From contig NC_015671.1 in assembly GCF_000218545.1 (NCBI RefSeq), positions 2,294,001 through 2,358,000 on the forward strand: a stretch of DNA of 64,000 nt, read 5' to 3'. Below are positions 32,500 to 41,172 of the stretch, one piece after another (the stretch's first letter is position 1; each line of letters starts with the position of its first letter). The notes below the pieces were generated by a model. It did not search any database, was not told the DNA's origin, and saw nothing but the letters and a program-made list of their open reading frames with translations. Source of the stretch: Cellulomonas gilvus ATCC 13127. Its GTDB lineage: Bacteria; Actinomycetota; Actinomycetes; Actinomycetales; Cellulomonadaceae. Position numbers and translations under genes: made by a program.

Positions 32500-33555
32500 A
32501 TGCGTCGCGCCGCCGTCCTCCTGATCGCCCTGGTGCTGGGCGCTCCCCTGGCCTCGACCCCGGCCGCCGCGGGCGGGGTCGAGGGCGCGGGCCCGGCGGC
32601 CGTCACGGCCGAGACCGTGAAGACGGTCGGGAACGGCACGCCCCGGTCCTGCACGCCCGCGGCGCTGGCCCGGGCGGTCCGCGGCGGGGGCACGGTCCGG
32701 TTCCGGTGCGGGCCGGACAAGGTCACGATCGTGCTGGACCGCACGCTCGTCGTGTGCAACACCACCACGTGCCGGCACCCGGGGGCGGACCCGAAGGCCA
32801 GGGTCGTCCAGGAGCTGGTGCTCGACGGTGGGGGCAAGGTCGTGCTCTCGGGGGGCGGCGCGCGCGGCATCCTCTACGCGAACACGTGCCAGGAGTCGTT
32901 CGGCTGGCTCTCGGCGCGCTGCGACCTGCAGACCACGCCGCACGTGGTGGTGCGGCACCTCGTCATGCAGAAGGGCGACGCGACCCGGGCACCGGTGTGG
33001 GGCGGGCGGCGCCTCGAGGACCTGCGCGGCGGCGGGGCCATCGCCATGCGGGGCGGCCGGCTCACCGTGCAGGACGTGACGTTCCGGGACAACCGCTGCG
33101 TCGCGCGTGACTCCGACGCGGGTGGCGGCGCGGTGCGCGTGACCGGGCAGCACGTGCGCGCCCGCGTCCTGGCCTCGACGTTCCTGCGCAACACGTGCGC
33201 CAACGGCGGTGCGATCTCCTCGCTCCAGGCCCCGCTGCTGGTGCGACGCTCGACGCTCGCCGACAACACCGCGACCGGGACGGGCGCCTCGTCGGGTCAA
33301 GGCGGCAACGGCGGTGCGGTGTACTTCGACGGGACCGACCAGGACGTCACCGTCGAGGACTCCGTGATCCAGCGCAACCACGCACCCGAGGGCGGACCGG
33401 GGGTGTTCTACGTGAGCAACGACCGCACGGGGACGTTGACGATCACGGGGTCGACCATCACCAAGAACACCGGTGCCCGGTTCTGGACCGGCAGCACGCG
33501 CAGCATCTTCTTCCTGGGCAAGGCGTTCGTGCGCGTGTCCTCCACGATCACCTGA
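32500..33555 (+). CDS. Secreted right-handed beta-helix protein
   Basis: A 351-residue exported protein with a clean signal peptide (MRRAAVLLIALVLGAPLASTP, cleavage near AAA-GG at residue 24). From about residue 100 there are parallel beta-helix (pectate-lyase-like/PbH1) repeats: LVLDGGGKVVLSGG, LTVQDVTFRDNRC, LVRRSTLADNTATG, VTVEDSVIQRNHAP and LTITGSTITKNTG. There are six or seven Cys, possibly disulfides. No catalytic residues of a known polysaccharide lyase can be assigned. It is a monocistronic plus-strand gene between folC and ileS; likely an extracellular polysaccharide-binding or degrading protein. Confidence 0.75.
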   Translation: MRRAAVLLIALVLGAPLASTPAAAGGVEGAGPAAVTAETVKTVGNGTPRSCTPAALARAVRGGGTVRFRCGPDKVTIVLDRTLVVCNTTTCRHPGADPKARVVQELVLDGGGKVVLSGGGARGILYANTCQESFGWLSARCDLQTTPHVVVRHLVMQKGDATRAPVWGGRRLEDLRGGGAIAMRGGRLTVQDVTFRDNRCVARDSDAGGGAVRVTGQHVRARVLASTFLRNTCANGGAISSLQAPLLVRRSTLADNTATGTGASSGQGGNGGAVYFDGTDQDVTVEDSVIQRNHAPEGGPGVFYVSNDRTGTLTITGSTITKNTGARFWTGSTRSIFFLGKAFVRVSSTIT

Positions 33556-33561
33556 CGGTGC

Positions 33562-33592
33562 CCGCCCGGCCCGCGCGTCGCGGACCGGGCGG
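33562..33592. terminator. Bidirectional terminator between beta-helix gene and ileS
   Basis: A 14-bp GC-rich stem with one mismatch and a 3-nt loop occupies the 51 bp between two convergent stop codons. Confidence 0.65.
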
Positions 33593-33606
33593 ACCACCCG
33601 GAGCGG

Positions 33607-36600
33607 TCAGGCCTCCGCGCGGACCACGTGCGCGGCGAGCTCCGCGCCGGGCTCGATCGTCACGTCGAGCGCGAGCGTCTCGGCGGCGACGAAGTCGCGG
33701 TGCGCCTCGACCGCGCCGACGTGCTCGGCGGGCACGGTCAGCGTGAGCGTGATGCGGTCCGCGACGTTCAGGCCCGCGGCCTTGCGCGCGTCCTGCACCG
33801 CCCGCACCACGTCGCGCGCGTAGCCCTCGGCCCGCAGCTCGTCGTCCAGGCCGATGTCGAGCACCACGAACCCGCGCCCCGGCAGGACCGCGGCCGCGAC
33901 CTCGTCGCCCTCCTCGTCGCGCACCGCCGCGACCAGCGTGTACTCGGGCTCGAGCAGCGGCACGTCGCCGTCGGGCGTGCGCACGACGACGCCGTCGGCC
34001 GTCTGCTCCCAGTCCCCCGCCTTGGCGGCCCGGATCACGGTCTGCACCGCGCGGCCGAGCCGAGGACCGGCCGCGCGCGCGTTGACGTCGAGCCGCGTCC
34101 ACACGCCGAACTCCGACGCCGACGCGTCGTCGACCGACAGCACCTGCACGCTGCGCACGTTGACCTCGGTGGCGACCAGGTCCGCGAACGGCACCGCGAG
34201 GTGCGGGAACGGGATCGCGACGCGCAGCTCGCGCAGCGGCTGACGCACGCGCAGCCCGTTCGCCTTCCGCAGCGCGTGCGCGGCCGAGACGATCTCGCGC
34301 ACCCGGTCCATCGCGGCGACCAGCTCGGCGTCCGTGAACTCGGCGCCCGTGAGCGGCACGCCGTCGGCCACCGCGGCCGCTCCGGCGCCGGGCGCCGTGA
34401 CCAGCTCGTCGGGCGTGGGCCAGTCGGTGAGGTGCACGCTGCGCCCCCCGGTCAGCCCGCGCCAGATCTCCTCGGTGACCAGCGGTGCGAGCGGCGCCAT
34501 GACGCGGGTCAGCGTCTCGAGCGCCGTGAACAGCGTGTCGAACGCCGCCTGGTCCTCGTCCCAGAACCGCTGGCGCTGCGTGCGCACGTACCAGTTGGTC
34601 AGCACGTCCAGGTGCTGCCGCACGGCCTCGCACGCACCCGAGACGTCGTACTCGTCGAGCAGCCGCGTGACGTCCGCGACGAGCTCGCGCGTACGAGCCA
34701 GCAGGTCACGGTCGGCCGTGCGCAGCGCACCCGCGCCGGCCTCGTCGACGCGCGCCGCACGCAGGCCCGCCCCGCCGCGCGCCGCACCGGCGTACAGCGT
34801 GAAGAAGTAATAGGTGCTCCACAGCGGCAGCAGCACCTGACGCACGCCGTCGCGGATGCCCTCCTCCGCGACGATGAGGTTCCCGCCGCGCAGGATCGGG
34901 CTCGACATGAGCGACCAGCGCACCGCGTCCGACCCGTACACGTCCCACATCTCGACGGGGTCCGGGAAGTTGCGCAGCGACTTGGACGCCTTGCGGCCGT
35001 CGTCGCCGAGCACGATCCCGTGGCACATCACGTTGCGGAACGCGGGTCGGTCGAAGATGCCCGTGGCCAGCACGTGCAGCGTGTAGAACCAGCCCCGGGT
35101 CTGGCCGATGTACTCGACGATGAAGTCGCCCGGGTAGTGGTGCTCGAACCAGTCCGCGTTCTCGAACGGGTAGTGCACCTGCGCGAACGGCATCGAGCCC
35201 GAGTCGAACCACACGTCCAGCACGTCCGGGATGCGGCGCATCGTGGACCGGCCCGTCGGGTCGTCCGGGTTCGGACGCGTCAGCTCGTCGATGAACGGGC
35301 GGTGCAGGTCGGGTTCACCCGCGGCGTTGGTGGGCACGCGGCCGAAGTCGCGCTCGAGCTCGGCGAGCGAGCCGTACGCGTCGACCCGCGGGTGCTCCGG
35401 GTCGTCGGACACCCACACCGGGATGGGCGTGCCCCAGTACCGGTTGCGGCTGATGGACCAGTCGCGCGCACCCGAGAGCCACTTGCCGAACTGGCCGTCC
35501 TTGATGTGCTCGGGGATCCAGGTGATCTCCTGGTTGAGCTCGACCATGCGGTCGCGGTAGTCCGTGACGCGCACGAACCACGACGAGACGGCCTTGTAGA
35601 TCAACGGGTTCCGGCACCGCCAGCAGTGCGGGTAGGAGTGCTCGTACGTCTCGTGCCGCACGACGACCGCGCGCCGGTCGGCGGGGACGCGCGCGAGCGG
35701 TCCCGTGCCCGCCTTGAGGTCGGCGATGATCGGCTTGTTGCCCTCGAACACCTGCGTGCCCGCGTAGTCGGCCACCTGCGCGGTGAACCGGCCCTTCTCG
35801 TCGACCGGCACGATCGAGGCGATGCCTGCGGCGTCGCACGCCGCCATGTCGTCCTCACCGAACGCGGGCGCCAGGTGGACGATGCCCGAGCCGTCCTCGG
35901 TGGTCACGAAGTCCGCGACGAGCACGCGGTGGGCGTTCTCGTGCCCCGCGAAGTAGTCGAACGGCGGCGTGTAGCGGCGGCCGGCCAGGTCGGCGCCCAG
36001 CACGGTCTCGACGACGGTAGCCTCGCCGAGCTCACGCGCGTAGGCCGCGAGCCGCGGTGCCGCGAGCAGCACGCGCTCGCCCGGGTGCGCCTGCCCGAAC
36101 GGCGAGTCGGCGGCGGGCTCGACCACGACGTACTCGATCTGCGGGCCCACCGCGACGGCCAGGTTGGACGGCAGCGTCCACGGCGTCGTGGTCCAGATCA
36201 GTGCGAGCTCACCCGTCTCGAGGCGCAGGCCGACCGTGAGCGCGGGGTCCTGCCGCGTCGCGTACACGTCGTCGTCCATGCGCAGCTCGTGGTTGGACAG
36301 CGGCGTCTCGTCGACCCAGCAGTACGGCAGGACGCGGTGCCCCTCGTACGCCAGGCCCTTGTCGTAGAGCTGCTTGAACGCCCAGATCACGGACTCCATG
36401 AACGTGACGTCGAGCGTCTTGTAGTCGTGGTCGAAGTCCACCCAGCGCGCCTGGCGCGTGACGTACTCGCGCCACTCCTGCGTGTACTTCAGCACCGAGT
36501 CACGGCACGCGTCGTTGAACGCCGCGATGCCCATCTGCTCGATCTGCGCCTTGTCGGTGATGCCCAGCAGGCGCTGCGCCTCGAGCTCGGCGGGCAGCCC

Positions 36601-36903
36601 GTGCGTGTCCCAGCCGAACCGGCGCTCGACGCGCTGACCCTGCATGGTCCGGTACCGCGGGACGACGTCCTTGGCGTAGCCGGTCAGCAGGTGCCCGTAG
36701 TGGGGCAGGCCGTTGGCGAACGGCGGGCCGTCGTAGAAGACGTACTCGTTGCTGCCGTTCTCCCCCGCGGGACGCTGGTCGATCGACGCCTGGAACGTCC
36801 CGTCGGCGGCCCAGTGCGCGAGCACGTCGCGCTCGAGCGCGGGCAGGTCGGGCGAGGGGGCGACGGGCTCGTCGCGGTGCAGCGGGTAGTGACGATCGGT
36901 CAC
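33607..36903 (-). CDS. ileS: Isoleucyl-tRNA synthetase
   Basis: Charges tRNA-Ile with isoleucine. The 1,098-residue class I synthetase has the HIGH-type motif [12 protein letters not shown] (about residue 65), a CP1 editing domain ([19 protein letters not shown]), the Cys-rich [15 protein letters not shown] segment, the KMSKS-type motif [12 protein letters not shown] and the anticodon-binding domain ([15 protein letters not shown]). The C-terminal region resembles the longer, eukaryote-like (type 2) actinobacterial IleRS, which is often mupirocin-tolerant; that property is inferred. The GTG start at 36903 sits behind AGGAG. Expression is probably controlled by the T-box leader upstream. Confidence 0.97.
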   Translation of the reverse strand: MTDRHYPLHRDEPVAPSPDLPALERDVLAHWAADGTFQASIDQRPAGENGSNEYVFYDGPPFANGLPHYGHLLTGYAKDVVPRYRTMQGQRVERRFGWDTHGLPAELEAQRLLGITDKAQIEQMGIAAFNDACRDSVLKYTQEWREYVTRQARWVDFDHDYKTLDVTFMESVIWAFKQLYDKGLAYEGHRVLPYCWVDETPLSNHELRMDDDVYATRQDPALTVGLRLETGELALIWTTTPWTLPSNLAVAVGPQIEYVVVEPAADSPFGQAHPGERVLLAAPRLAAYARELGEATVVETVLGADLAGRRYTPPFDYFAGHENAHRVLVADFVTTEDGSGIVHLAPAFGEDDMAACDAAGIASIVPVDEKGRFTAQVADYAGTQVFEGNKPIIADLKAGTGPLARVPADRRAVVVRHETYEHSYPHCWRCRNPLIYKAVSSWFVRVTDYRDRMVELNQEITWIPEHIKDGQFGKWLSGARDWSISRNRYWGTPIPVWVSDDPEHPRVDAYGSLAELERDFGRVPTNAAGEPDLHRPFIDELTRPNPDDPTGRSTMRRIPDVLDVWFDSGSMPFAQVHYPFENADWFEHHYPGDFIVEYIGQTRGWFYTLHVLATGIFDRPAFRNVMCHGIVLGDDGRKASKSLRNFPDPVEMWDVYGSDAVRWSLMSSPILRGGNLIVAEEGIRDGVRQVLLPLWSTYYFFTLYAGAARGGAGLRAARVDEAGAGALRTADRDLLARTRELVADVTRLLDEYDVSGACEAVRQHLDVLTNWYVRTQRQRFWDEDQAAFDTLFTALETLTRVMAPLAPLVTEEIWRGLTGGRSVHLTDWPTPDELVTAPGAGAAAVADGVPLTGAEFTDAELVAAMDRVREIVSAAHALRKANGLRVRQPLRELRVAIPFPHLAVPFADLVATEVNVRSVQVLSVDDASASEFGVWTRLDVNARAAGPRLGRAVQTVIRAAKAGDWEQTADGVVVRTPDGDVPLLEPEYTLVAAVRDEEGDEVAAAVLPGRGFVVLDIGLDDELRAEGYARDVVRAVQDARKAAGLNVADRITLTLTVPAEHVGAVEAHRDFVAAETLALDVTIEPGAELAAHVVRAEA

Positions 36904-36904
36904 C

Positions 36905-37175
36905 GGGCGTCTCCTGTGGTCGGCACGCCCTGGTCGGGCGCGCGTCGCGCGGCTGCGAGGACGACGACCCGGACCGGCCGGGACCACCGCGGTACCACCT
37001 CGCTTGCCGGCTCACCGTCACCCGGCCCGCCGACGCGACGGGTCCGACGACGACGCGTCGACCACTCGAGAGGCTGTGACGGGCCTGCCCCGTCCGGTTC
37101 TACTGGGGCCGCTGACGCGGCCTGTTCTTCCGGAGGCTCCCCGGTGATGGCCGGATCGGTGCCTGTGGGCTCAGC
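36905..37175 (-). promoter_or_regulatory. T-box leader of ileS (translational type)
   Basis: On the minus strand the leader has the invariant T-box core GAGGTGGTACCGCGG (plus 36988-37002). About 145 nt upstream lies a short Stem I of the actinobacterial kind reading CCATCACCGGGGAGCC, with ATC (Ile) as the likely specifier codon at 37146-37148. T-box RNAs sense uncharged tRNA. There is no U-rich terminator. Instead GTCGTCCT (36958-36965) can pair with the AGGAGAC Shine-Dalgarno region (about 36909-36915), consistent with ribosome-binding-site sequestration relieved by uncharged tRNA-Ile. Confidence 0.88.
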
Positions 37176-37217
37176 CTAGCCCAGCACCCCCAGCCCGCCG
37201 CACGGCATAGTGCCGGG

Positions 37218-37886
37218 GTGCCTGCTCATCACCGCCCCGTCGTCCTGCTCGACCTGGACGGCACGCTCAGCGAGTCCGCGCCCGGCATCACCGCGTCCGC
37301 GGCGCACGCCTACCGCACGCTGGGCCTGCCCGTGCCGGACCCCGCCACGCTGCTCGGGTTCGTCGGGCCACCGCTCGCGGACAGCCTGCGCGCGCACGGC
37401 GTGCCCGAGCACCTGGTGGCCGACGCGCTGACCGCGTACCGCGCGCACTACGACGCGGGTGCGCTGCGGGCCACGCGCGCCTACCCGGGCGTGCTCGACG
37501 CGCTGCGGACCCTGCGCGCCGCGGGCTGCACGCTGCTGGTCGCGACCTCGAAGCCGCAGGTGCGGGCGGACCCGGTGTGCGCGTACCTGGGCGTGGACGC
37601 GCTGGTCGACGGCGTGTTCGGGGCCCCGCCCGACGACGTGCCCAGCACCAAGGCCGACGTGGTCGCGGCGGCGCTCGCCTCGGTGCCCGGCCACGGCCCC
37701 GCCGTGATGGTGGGCGACCGCGTGCACGACGTCGTCGGCGCGCACGCCAACGGCGTACCGTGCGTCGGCGTGACCTGGGGCTACGCGCAGCCCGGCGAGC
37801 TCGCCGACGCGGACGTGCGCGTGTCCGCACCCGGTGCGCTCGCCACCGCGGTGCTCGCCCTCCTGGCCGCGGCGGGCCGCACCTGA
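37218..37886 (+). CDS. HAD-superfamily hydrolase (phosphoglycolate-phosphatase-like)
   Basis: A 222-residue haloacid-dehalogenase phosphatase of the Gph/PGMB type. Motif I is LLDLDGTLSES (nucleophile Asp11 and Asp13), a helical cap covers about residues 18-85, motif II is VATSKP, and motifs III/IV are VMVGDRVHDVVGA. The GTG start at 37218 gives the shortest leader before motif I. It ends 4 bp from the convergent phosphotransferase gene and has a related copy (40% or so by eye) at 39015-39680. Confidence 0.88.
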   Translation: MPAHHRPVVLLDLDGTLSESAPGITASAAHAYRTLGLPVPDPATLLGFVGPPLADSLRAHGVPEHLVADALTAYRAHYDAGALRATRAYPGVLDALRTLRAAGCTLLVATSKPQVRADPVCAYLGVDALVDGVFGAPPDDVPSTKADVVAAALASVPGHGPAVMVGDRVHDVVGAHANGVPCVGVTWGYAQPGELADADVRVSAPGALATAVLALLAAAGRT

Positions 37887-37890
37887 CCCG

Positions 37891-38886
37891 TCACTCGAGC
37901 GCGGCGGCCACCACGCCGGCCGACCCCAGGTGGGCCGCCAGGTCACCCAGCGCGGCCACGCGCCGCGCGGGTGCGCGTGCCGGGTCCAGCGCGACGGTCG
38001 CGGCGGCGACCACGTCCTGCACCGCGCGGACGCAGCGCACGTGCACCAGGCGGTCGTCGTCGATGTCAACCCGTCCGTAGCCCGTGAAGAAGGCCGCCGC
38101 CTGCTCGGCCGTGACGGGCACGTGCGGGAGCACGCCGCCCAGGACGAACATCAGGTCCGCCTCGGGCGGCGCGAGCCGTGCGTGCTCCCAGTCCAGGAGC
38201 GCGACGTCGCGCGGCCCCGTGGCGACCACGTGCCCGACGTGCGCGTCACCGTGGCAGACCACGAGCGGCTCGTCGTGCCGCCGCGCACGCAACCGCCCGC
38301 TCACGCGCACCGCACGGTCGGCCACCAGCGCGACCCGGTGCCGCGCGACCTGCCACGCCTCCACGACCGCGTGCGCGAGCGGGTCCGCCGCGGCACACCG
38401 CTCGATCGCGTGCTCGACGGCCGCGAGCGCCGCGCATGCGGGTGCGGGGTCGAACCGCTCGCGCGGCAGTCCGGGCACGCTCGCCGGGTCGATCGCGTGC
38501 ACGCGCGCGACCAGCCGTCCGAACGCCGTCCACTGCGGTGGCGACAGCGGCACGTCGCGGCCCGTGGGGCCGTCCAGCCAGGGCTCGACGCTCAGCCGCC
38601 CGCCGTCGTGGACCGCGTCGGTCGACCCGGTGCGCGTCAGCACGGGCGGCGCGACGTGCGCGGGCGCAGGCACCACGGATGCGGGCCGCACCGGCACGGT
38701 GCGCGCGAGCGCGAGCGCGACGTGCGGTGCGGCCGACGCCGCGTACGTCCACCGGACCGCGTACGCGCTCGGCCCGACCGTGGCACGCCACACCCGCCCG
38801 GACGCGCCCGCGCTCACGGCCTCCAGGGTCTCCACCTCGAGCCCGTAGTCCGCGCGCACGCGCTCCCGGAGCGTCACATCCGTCAC
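37891..38886 (-). CDS. Aminoglycoside phosphotransferase (APH)-family kinase-like protein
   Basis: A 331-residue protein kinase-like phosphotransferase of the APH/choline kinase superfamily. The Brenner motif reads VVCHGDAHVGHV, where the Mg-binding Asn usually found at the end of HGDxHxxN is His, and the DFG-equivalent is LLDWEHARLAPPEADL. An N-lobe with SAGASGRVWRATVG resembles the nucleotide loop. GTG 38886 is the start. Substrate unknown: homologues phosphorylate aminoglycosides, macrolides, homoserine or fructosamine, so the family does not imply antibiotic resistance. Confidence 0.8.
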   Translation of the reverse strand: MTDVTLRERVRADYGLEVETLEAVSAGASGRVWRATVGPSAYAVRWTYAASAAPHVALALARTVPVRPASVVPAPAHVAPPVLTRTGSTDAVHDGGRLSVEPWLDGPTGRDVPLSPPQWTAFGRLVARVHAIDPASVPGLPRERFDPAPACAALAAVEHAIERCAAADPLAHAVVEAWQVARHRVALVADRAVRVSGRLRARRHDEPLVVCHGDAHVGHVVATGPRDVALLDWEHARLAPPEADLMFVLGGVLPHVPVTAEQAAAFFTGYGRVDIDDDRLVHVRCVRAVQDVVAAATVALDPARAPARRVAALGDLAAHLGSAGVVAAALE

Positions 38887-39014
38887 GCCCGGCACGCTAG
38901 GCACCCGGTGTTGCCCGCACGTTGCCAGCCCGTGCCCATCAGGACACGGGCGGCTCACACCCCCGCGGCGGGACGTCCGTCCGGCGCCCGCGCGCCGGGT
39001 GCGAGGATCTGCGG

Positions 39015-39680
39015 GTGAACCCCGTGGTGCTGCTGGACCTGGACGGAACGCTCGTCAACTCCTCGCAAGGGGTCCTGCACGCGCTGCGCGCGGGCTTCAC
39101 GGGGGCCGGGCTGCCCGCCCCGGACGACGCGGTGCTGCGCACGTTCATCGGCCCACCGGTGCACGACTCGCTGCGGCGCGTGGGCGTGCCCGCGGACCGG
39201 CACGCCGACGTGGTGCACGGCTACCAGGTCGCGTTCGCCGAGCGTGGCAACCTGATGACGCACGTGTTCGACGGCATCCCGACCGCGCTGGCCGACCTGC
39301 GGGACGCGGGGGCCGTGCTCGTCGTCGCGACCGCCAAGCCGCACCGGTTCGCGGTGCCCGGGCTCGCGCACCTGGGCCTGGCCGGGCTCCTCGACGGGGT
39401 GGTCGGGGCACCGCTCGACGAGAGCGAGAGCAAGGGTCAGATCATCGGACGCGCGCTGGCGTCGCTCGGCGACCGGCGGCCCGACCGCACGCGCGTCGTC
39501 ATGGTGGGCGACCGTGAGCACGACGTGGCGGGTGCGCGCGAGAACGACCTCGCGTGCCTGGGCGTGCTGTGGGGTTTCGGCGACCGCACCGAGCTCGAGG
39601 CCGCCGGCGCAGCCGCGCTCGTGAGCACCCCCGGCGAGCTGGCGGCCGCGGCGCTCGCGCAGCTCGGGGTCCGCACGTGA
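39015..39680 (+). CDS. HAD-superfamily hydrolase, paralogue of the upstream HAD gene
   Basis: A 221-residue HAD phosphatase with motif I VVLLDLDGTLVNSSQG, a cap containing FIGPPVHDSLRRVGVP (compare FVGPPLADSLRAHGVP in the gene at 37218), motif II VATAKP and motif IV VMVGDREHDVAGARENDL. The GTG at 39015 is placed directly before motif I. The two HAD genes have the same layout and flank the APH-like gene, suggesting an old tandem duplication. Confidence 0.88.
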   Translation: MNPVVLLDLDGTLVNSSQGVLHALRAGFTGAGLPAPDDAVLRTFIGPPVHDSLRRVGVPADRHADVVHGYQVAFAERGNLMTHVFDGIPTALADLRDAGAVLVVATAKPHRFAVPGLAHLGLAGLLDGVVGAPLDESESKGQIIGRALASLGDRRPDRTRVVMVGDREHDVAGARENDLACLGVLWGFGDRTELEAAGAAALVSTPGELAAAALAQLGVRT

Positions 39681-39695
39681 GCGCGCCGCGTCGCC

Positions 39696-40211
39696 TCAGC
39701 CGCGCGACGGCGTCACGGGCTCCTTCGCCGACCACGGGAACGTGATCCAGCGGTCCGTGCGGCGCCACACGTAGTCCGGGTCCACCACCGAGTGCGGCTT
39801 GGCGTACAGCACCGCGGTGCGTGCGTGCGCGCAGTGCTCCGCCACCAGCCGGCCGACCAGCGCGAGCGTCTCGCCCGTGTCCGCGACGTCGTCGACGACG
39901 AGTGCGCGCAGCCCCGTGAGCGCCTGCGTGTCCAGCAGCGGGGGCAGCACCGCGGGCTCGGGCAGGCGCGCGTCCACACCCGTGTAGAACTCGACGTTGA
40001 GCGTGCCCACCGCCTTGGTGCCCAGCGCGTAGGCGATCGCGCCGCCCGCCGGCAGCCCGCCCCGCGCGACCGCGACCACCAGGTCCGGCACGAAGCCCGA
40101 GTCGACGACCGTCTGCGCGAGCTCGCGTGCGGCCCGGCCGAACGTCTCCCAGTCCAGGATCTCGCGGTCGCCGGGGAGCTCGGTGCCGGGGGCGGCCTCG
40201 GTCGTCGTCAT
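39696..40211 (-). CDS. Phosphoribosyltransferase family protein
   Basis: A 171-residue type I phosphoribosyltransferase fold. The PRPP-binding loop is LRALVVDDVADTGETLALV (two Asp, then the TGxT turn), and AVARGGLPAGGAIAYALG is the pyrophosphate loop. It resembles small xanthine/guanine-type enzymes; the purine specificity loop (VWRRTDRWITFPW) is near the C-terminus, giving probable purine base salvage. ATG 40211 chosen; an ATG at 40220 would add three residues. It is convergent with the HAD gene and divergent from the merR-like gene. Confidence 0.85.
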   Translation of the reverse strand: MTTTEAAPGTELPGDREILDWETFGRAARELAQTVVDSGFVPDLVVAVARGGLPAGGAIAYALGTKAVGTLNVEFYTGVDARLPEPAVLPPLLDTQALTGLRALVVDDVADTGETLALVGRLVAEHCAHARTAVLYAKPHSVVDPDYVWRRTDRWITFPWSAKEPVTPSRG

Positions 40212-40263
40212 GCGCCGCATCATGCCGTGCGCGCATGTCGGGCTCGTTGCGCGGCCCGAGCGC

Positions 40264-40294
40264 TTGACCTTGACGCGACGTCAACTTCTACCGT
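40264..40294 (+). promoter_or_regulatory. MerR-type promoter with 19-bp spacer
   Basis: TTGACC (40264-40269) and TACCGT (40289-40294) are separated by 19 bp. The spacer contains the perfect dyad TTGACG-CGA-CGTCAA (40270-40284). Over-long spacers with a central dyad are the hallmark of promoters untwisted by MerR-family activators. It drives the gene at 40324. Confidence 0.75.
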
Positions 40295-40323
40295 GGCTCA
40301 GGTCCACATCTCAGGAGGTGCCC

Positions 40324-41073
40324 ATGGAGGCGTCGATCCAGGAGGTCGCCCGGCTCACGGGGACCACCAGCCGCACCCTGCGGCACTACGACCGCATCGG
40401 CCTGCTGCCGCCCAGCCGCGTCGCCGACAACGGCTACCGCTGGTACGACGACGACGCGCTCGTGCGGCTGCAGCGCATCCTGCTGCTGCGCGGGCTCGGC
40501 CTGGGCCTGCAGGAGATCGGCCGCGTGCTCACCCACGAGCGCGATGAGCTCGTCGCCCTGGAGCACCACCTGGACTGGCTGCGCAGCGAGCAGCGTCGAC
40601 TGGCCCGCGTCGCGGCGTCGGTCGAGCGGACGATCCACGCACGGCAGGAAGGAGCGCCCGTCATGGCGCACGAGATGTTCGACGGCTTCGACCACACGCA
40701 GCACCGCGAGGAGGTCGAGCGCCGCTGGGGCGCGCAGGCCTACGCGGACTCCGACGCGTGGTGGCGCGGCATGTCCGCCGACGAGCGGGCCGCGTGGCAG
40801 GAGCGCACGGCCCGGCTCGCGGCGGACTGGGCCGCGGCGGCGCACGCGGGCACGGACCCGACGTCCGAGGCCGCGCAGCGGCTGGCGGAGCGTCACGTCG
40901 CATGGCTCACCGCGATCCCCGGGACGCCGGGACACGGCACCGGCGCTCCCGTGGAGTACGTGCTCGGGCTCGCGGACCTGTACGTCGCGGACCCGCGCTT
41001 CACGGCCACGTACGGCGGCGCGGACGGCGCGACCTTCGTGCGCGACGCGCTGCGCGCCTGGGCCGCCCGCTGA
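40324..41073 (+). CDS. MerR-family regulator with TipAS ligand-binding domain
   Basis: A 249-residue TipAL-like activator. The N-terminal winged-helix MerR domain (IQEVARLTGTTSRTLRHYDRIGLLPPSRVADNGYRWYDD) is followed by a dimerisation helix (residues 75-110). A C-terminal TipAS domain (FDGFDHTQHREEVERRWGAQAYADSDAWWRGM...) follows; in Streptomyces it binds thiopeptide antibiotics covalently. ATG 40324 has AGGAGGTG at ideal distance. An internal start at Met114 (ATGGCGCAC) could produce a short TipAS-only form, as in S. lividans. Autoregulation is indicated by its promoter. Confidence 0.93.
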   Translation: MEASIQEVARLTGTTSRTLRHYDRIGLLPPSRVADNGYRWYDDDALVRLQRILLLRGLGLGLQEIGRVLTHERDELVALEHHLDWLRSEQRRLARVAASVERTIHARQEGAPVMAHEMFDGFDHTQHREEVERRWGAQAYADSDAWWRGMSADERAAWQERTARLAADWAAAAHAGTDPTSEAAQRLAERHVAWLTAIPGTPGHGTGAPVEYVLGLADLYVADPRFTATYGGADGATFVRDALRAWAAR

Positions 41074-41121
41074 CCTGACCGCTGCCCGTTCCCGCCGCCC
41101 CCGCTCCACCGAGCCGGTGGA

Positions 41122-41172
41122 CGCCGACCTGGTAGTTGTCCGCCGAGCCGGCGGACAACTACCAGGTCGGCG
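41122..41172. terminator. 23-bp perfect hairpin between convergent genes
   Basis: Arms 41122-41144 and 41150-41172 are exact complements around the loop GAGCC. The minus-strand ABC gene stops inside the right arm (stop at 41159-41161), and the TipAL-like gene ends 48 bp to the left. It is a strong bidirectional terminator; its length, and a partial echo at 41110-41124 (GAGCCGGTGGACG), raise the possibility of a dispersed palindromic repeat. Confidence 0.75.

Noticed and set aside
37891..38886. Calling the APH-like gene an aminoglycoside resistance determinant
   Set aside because: The family is broad, the Brenner motif is altered, and nothing in the neighbourhood suggests antibiotic production or resistance.
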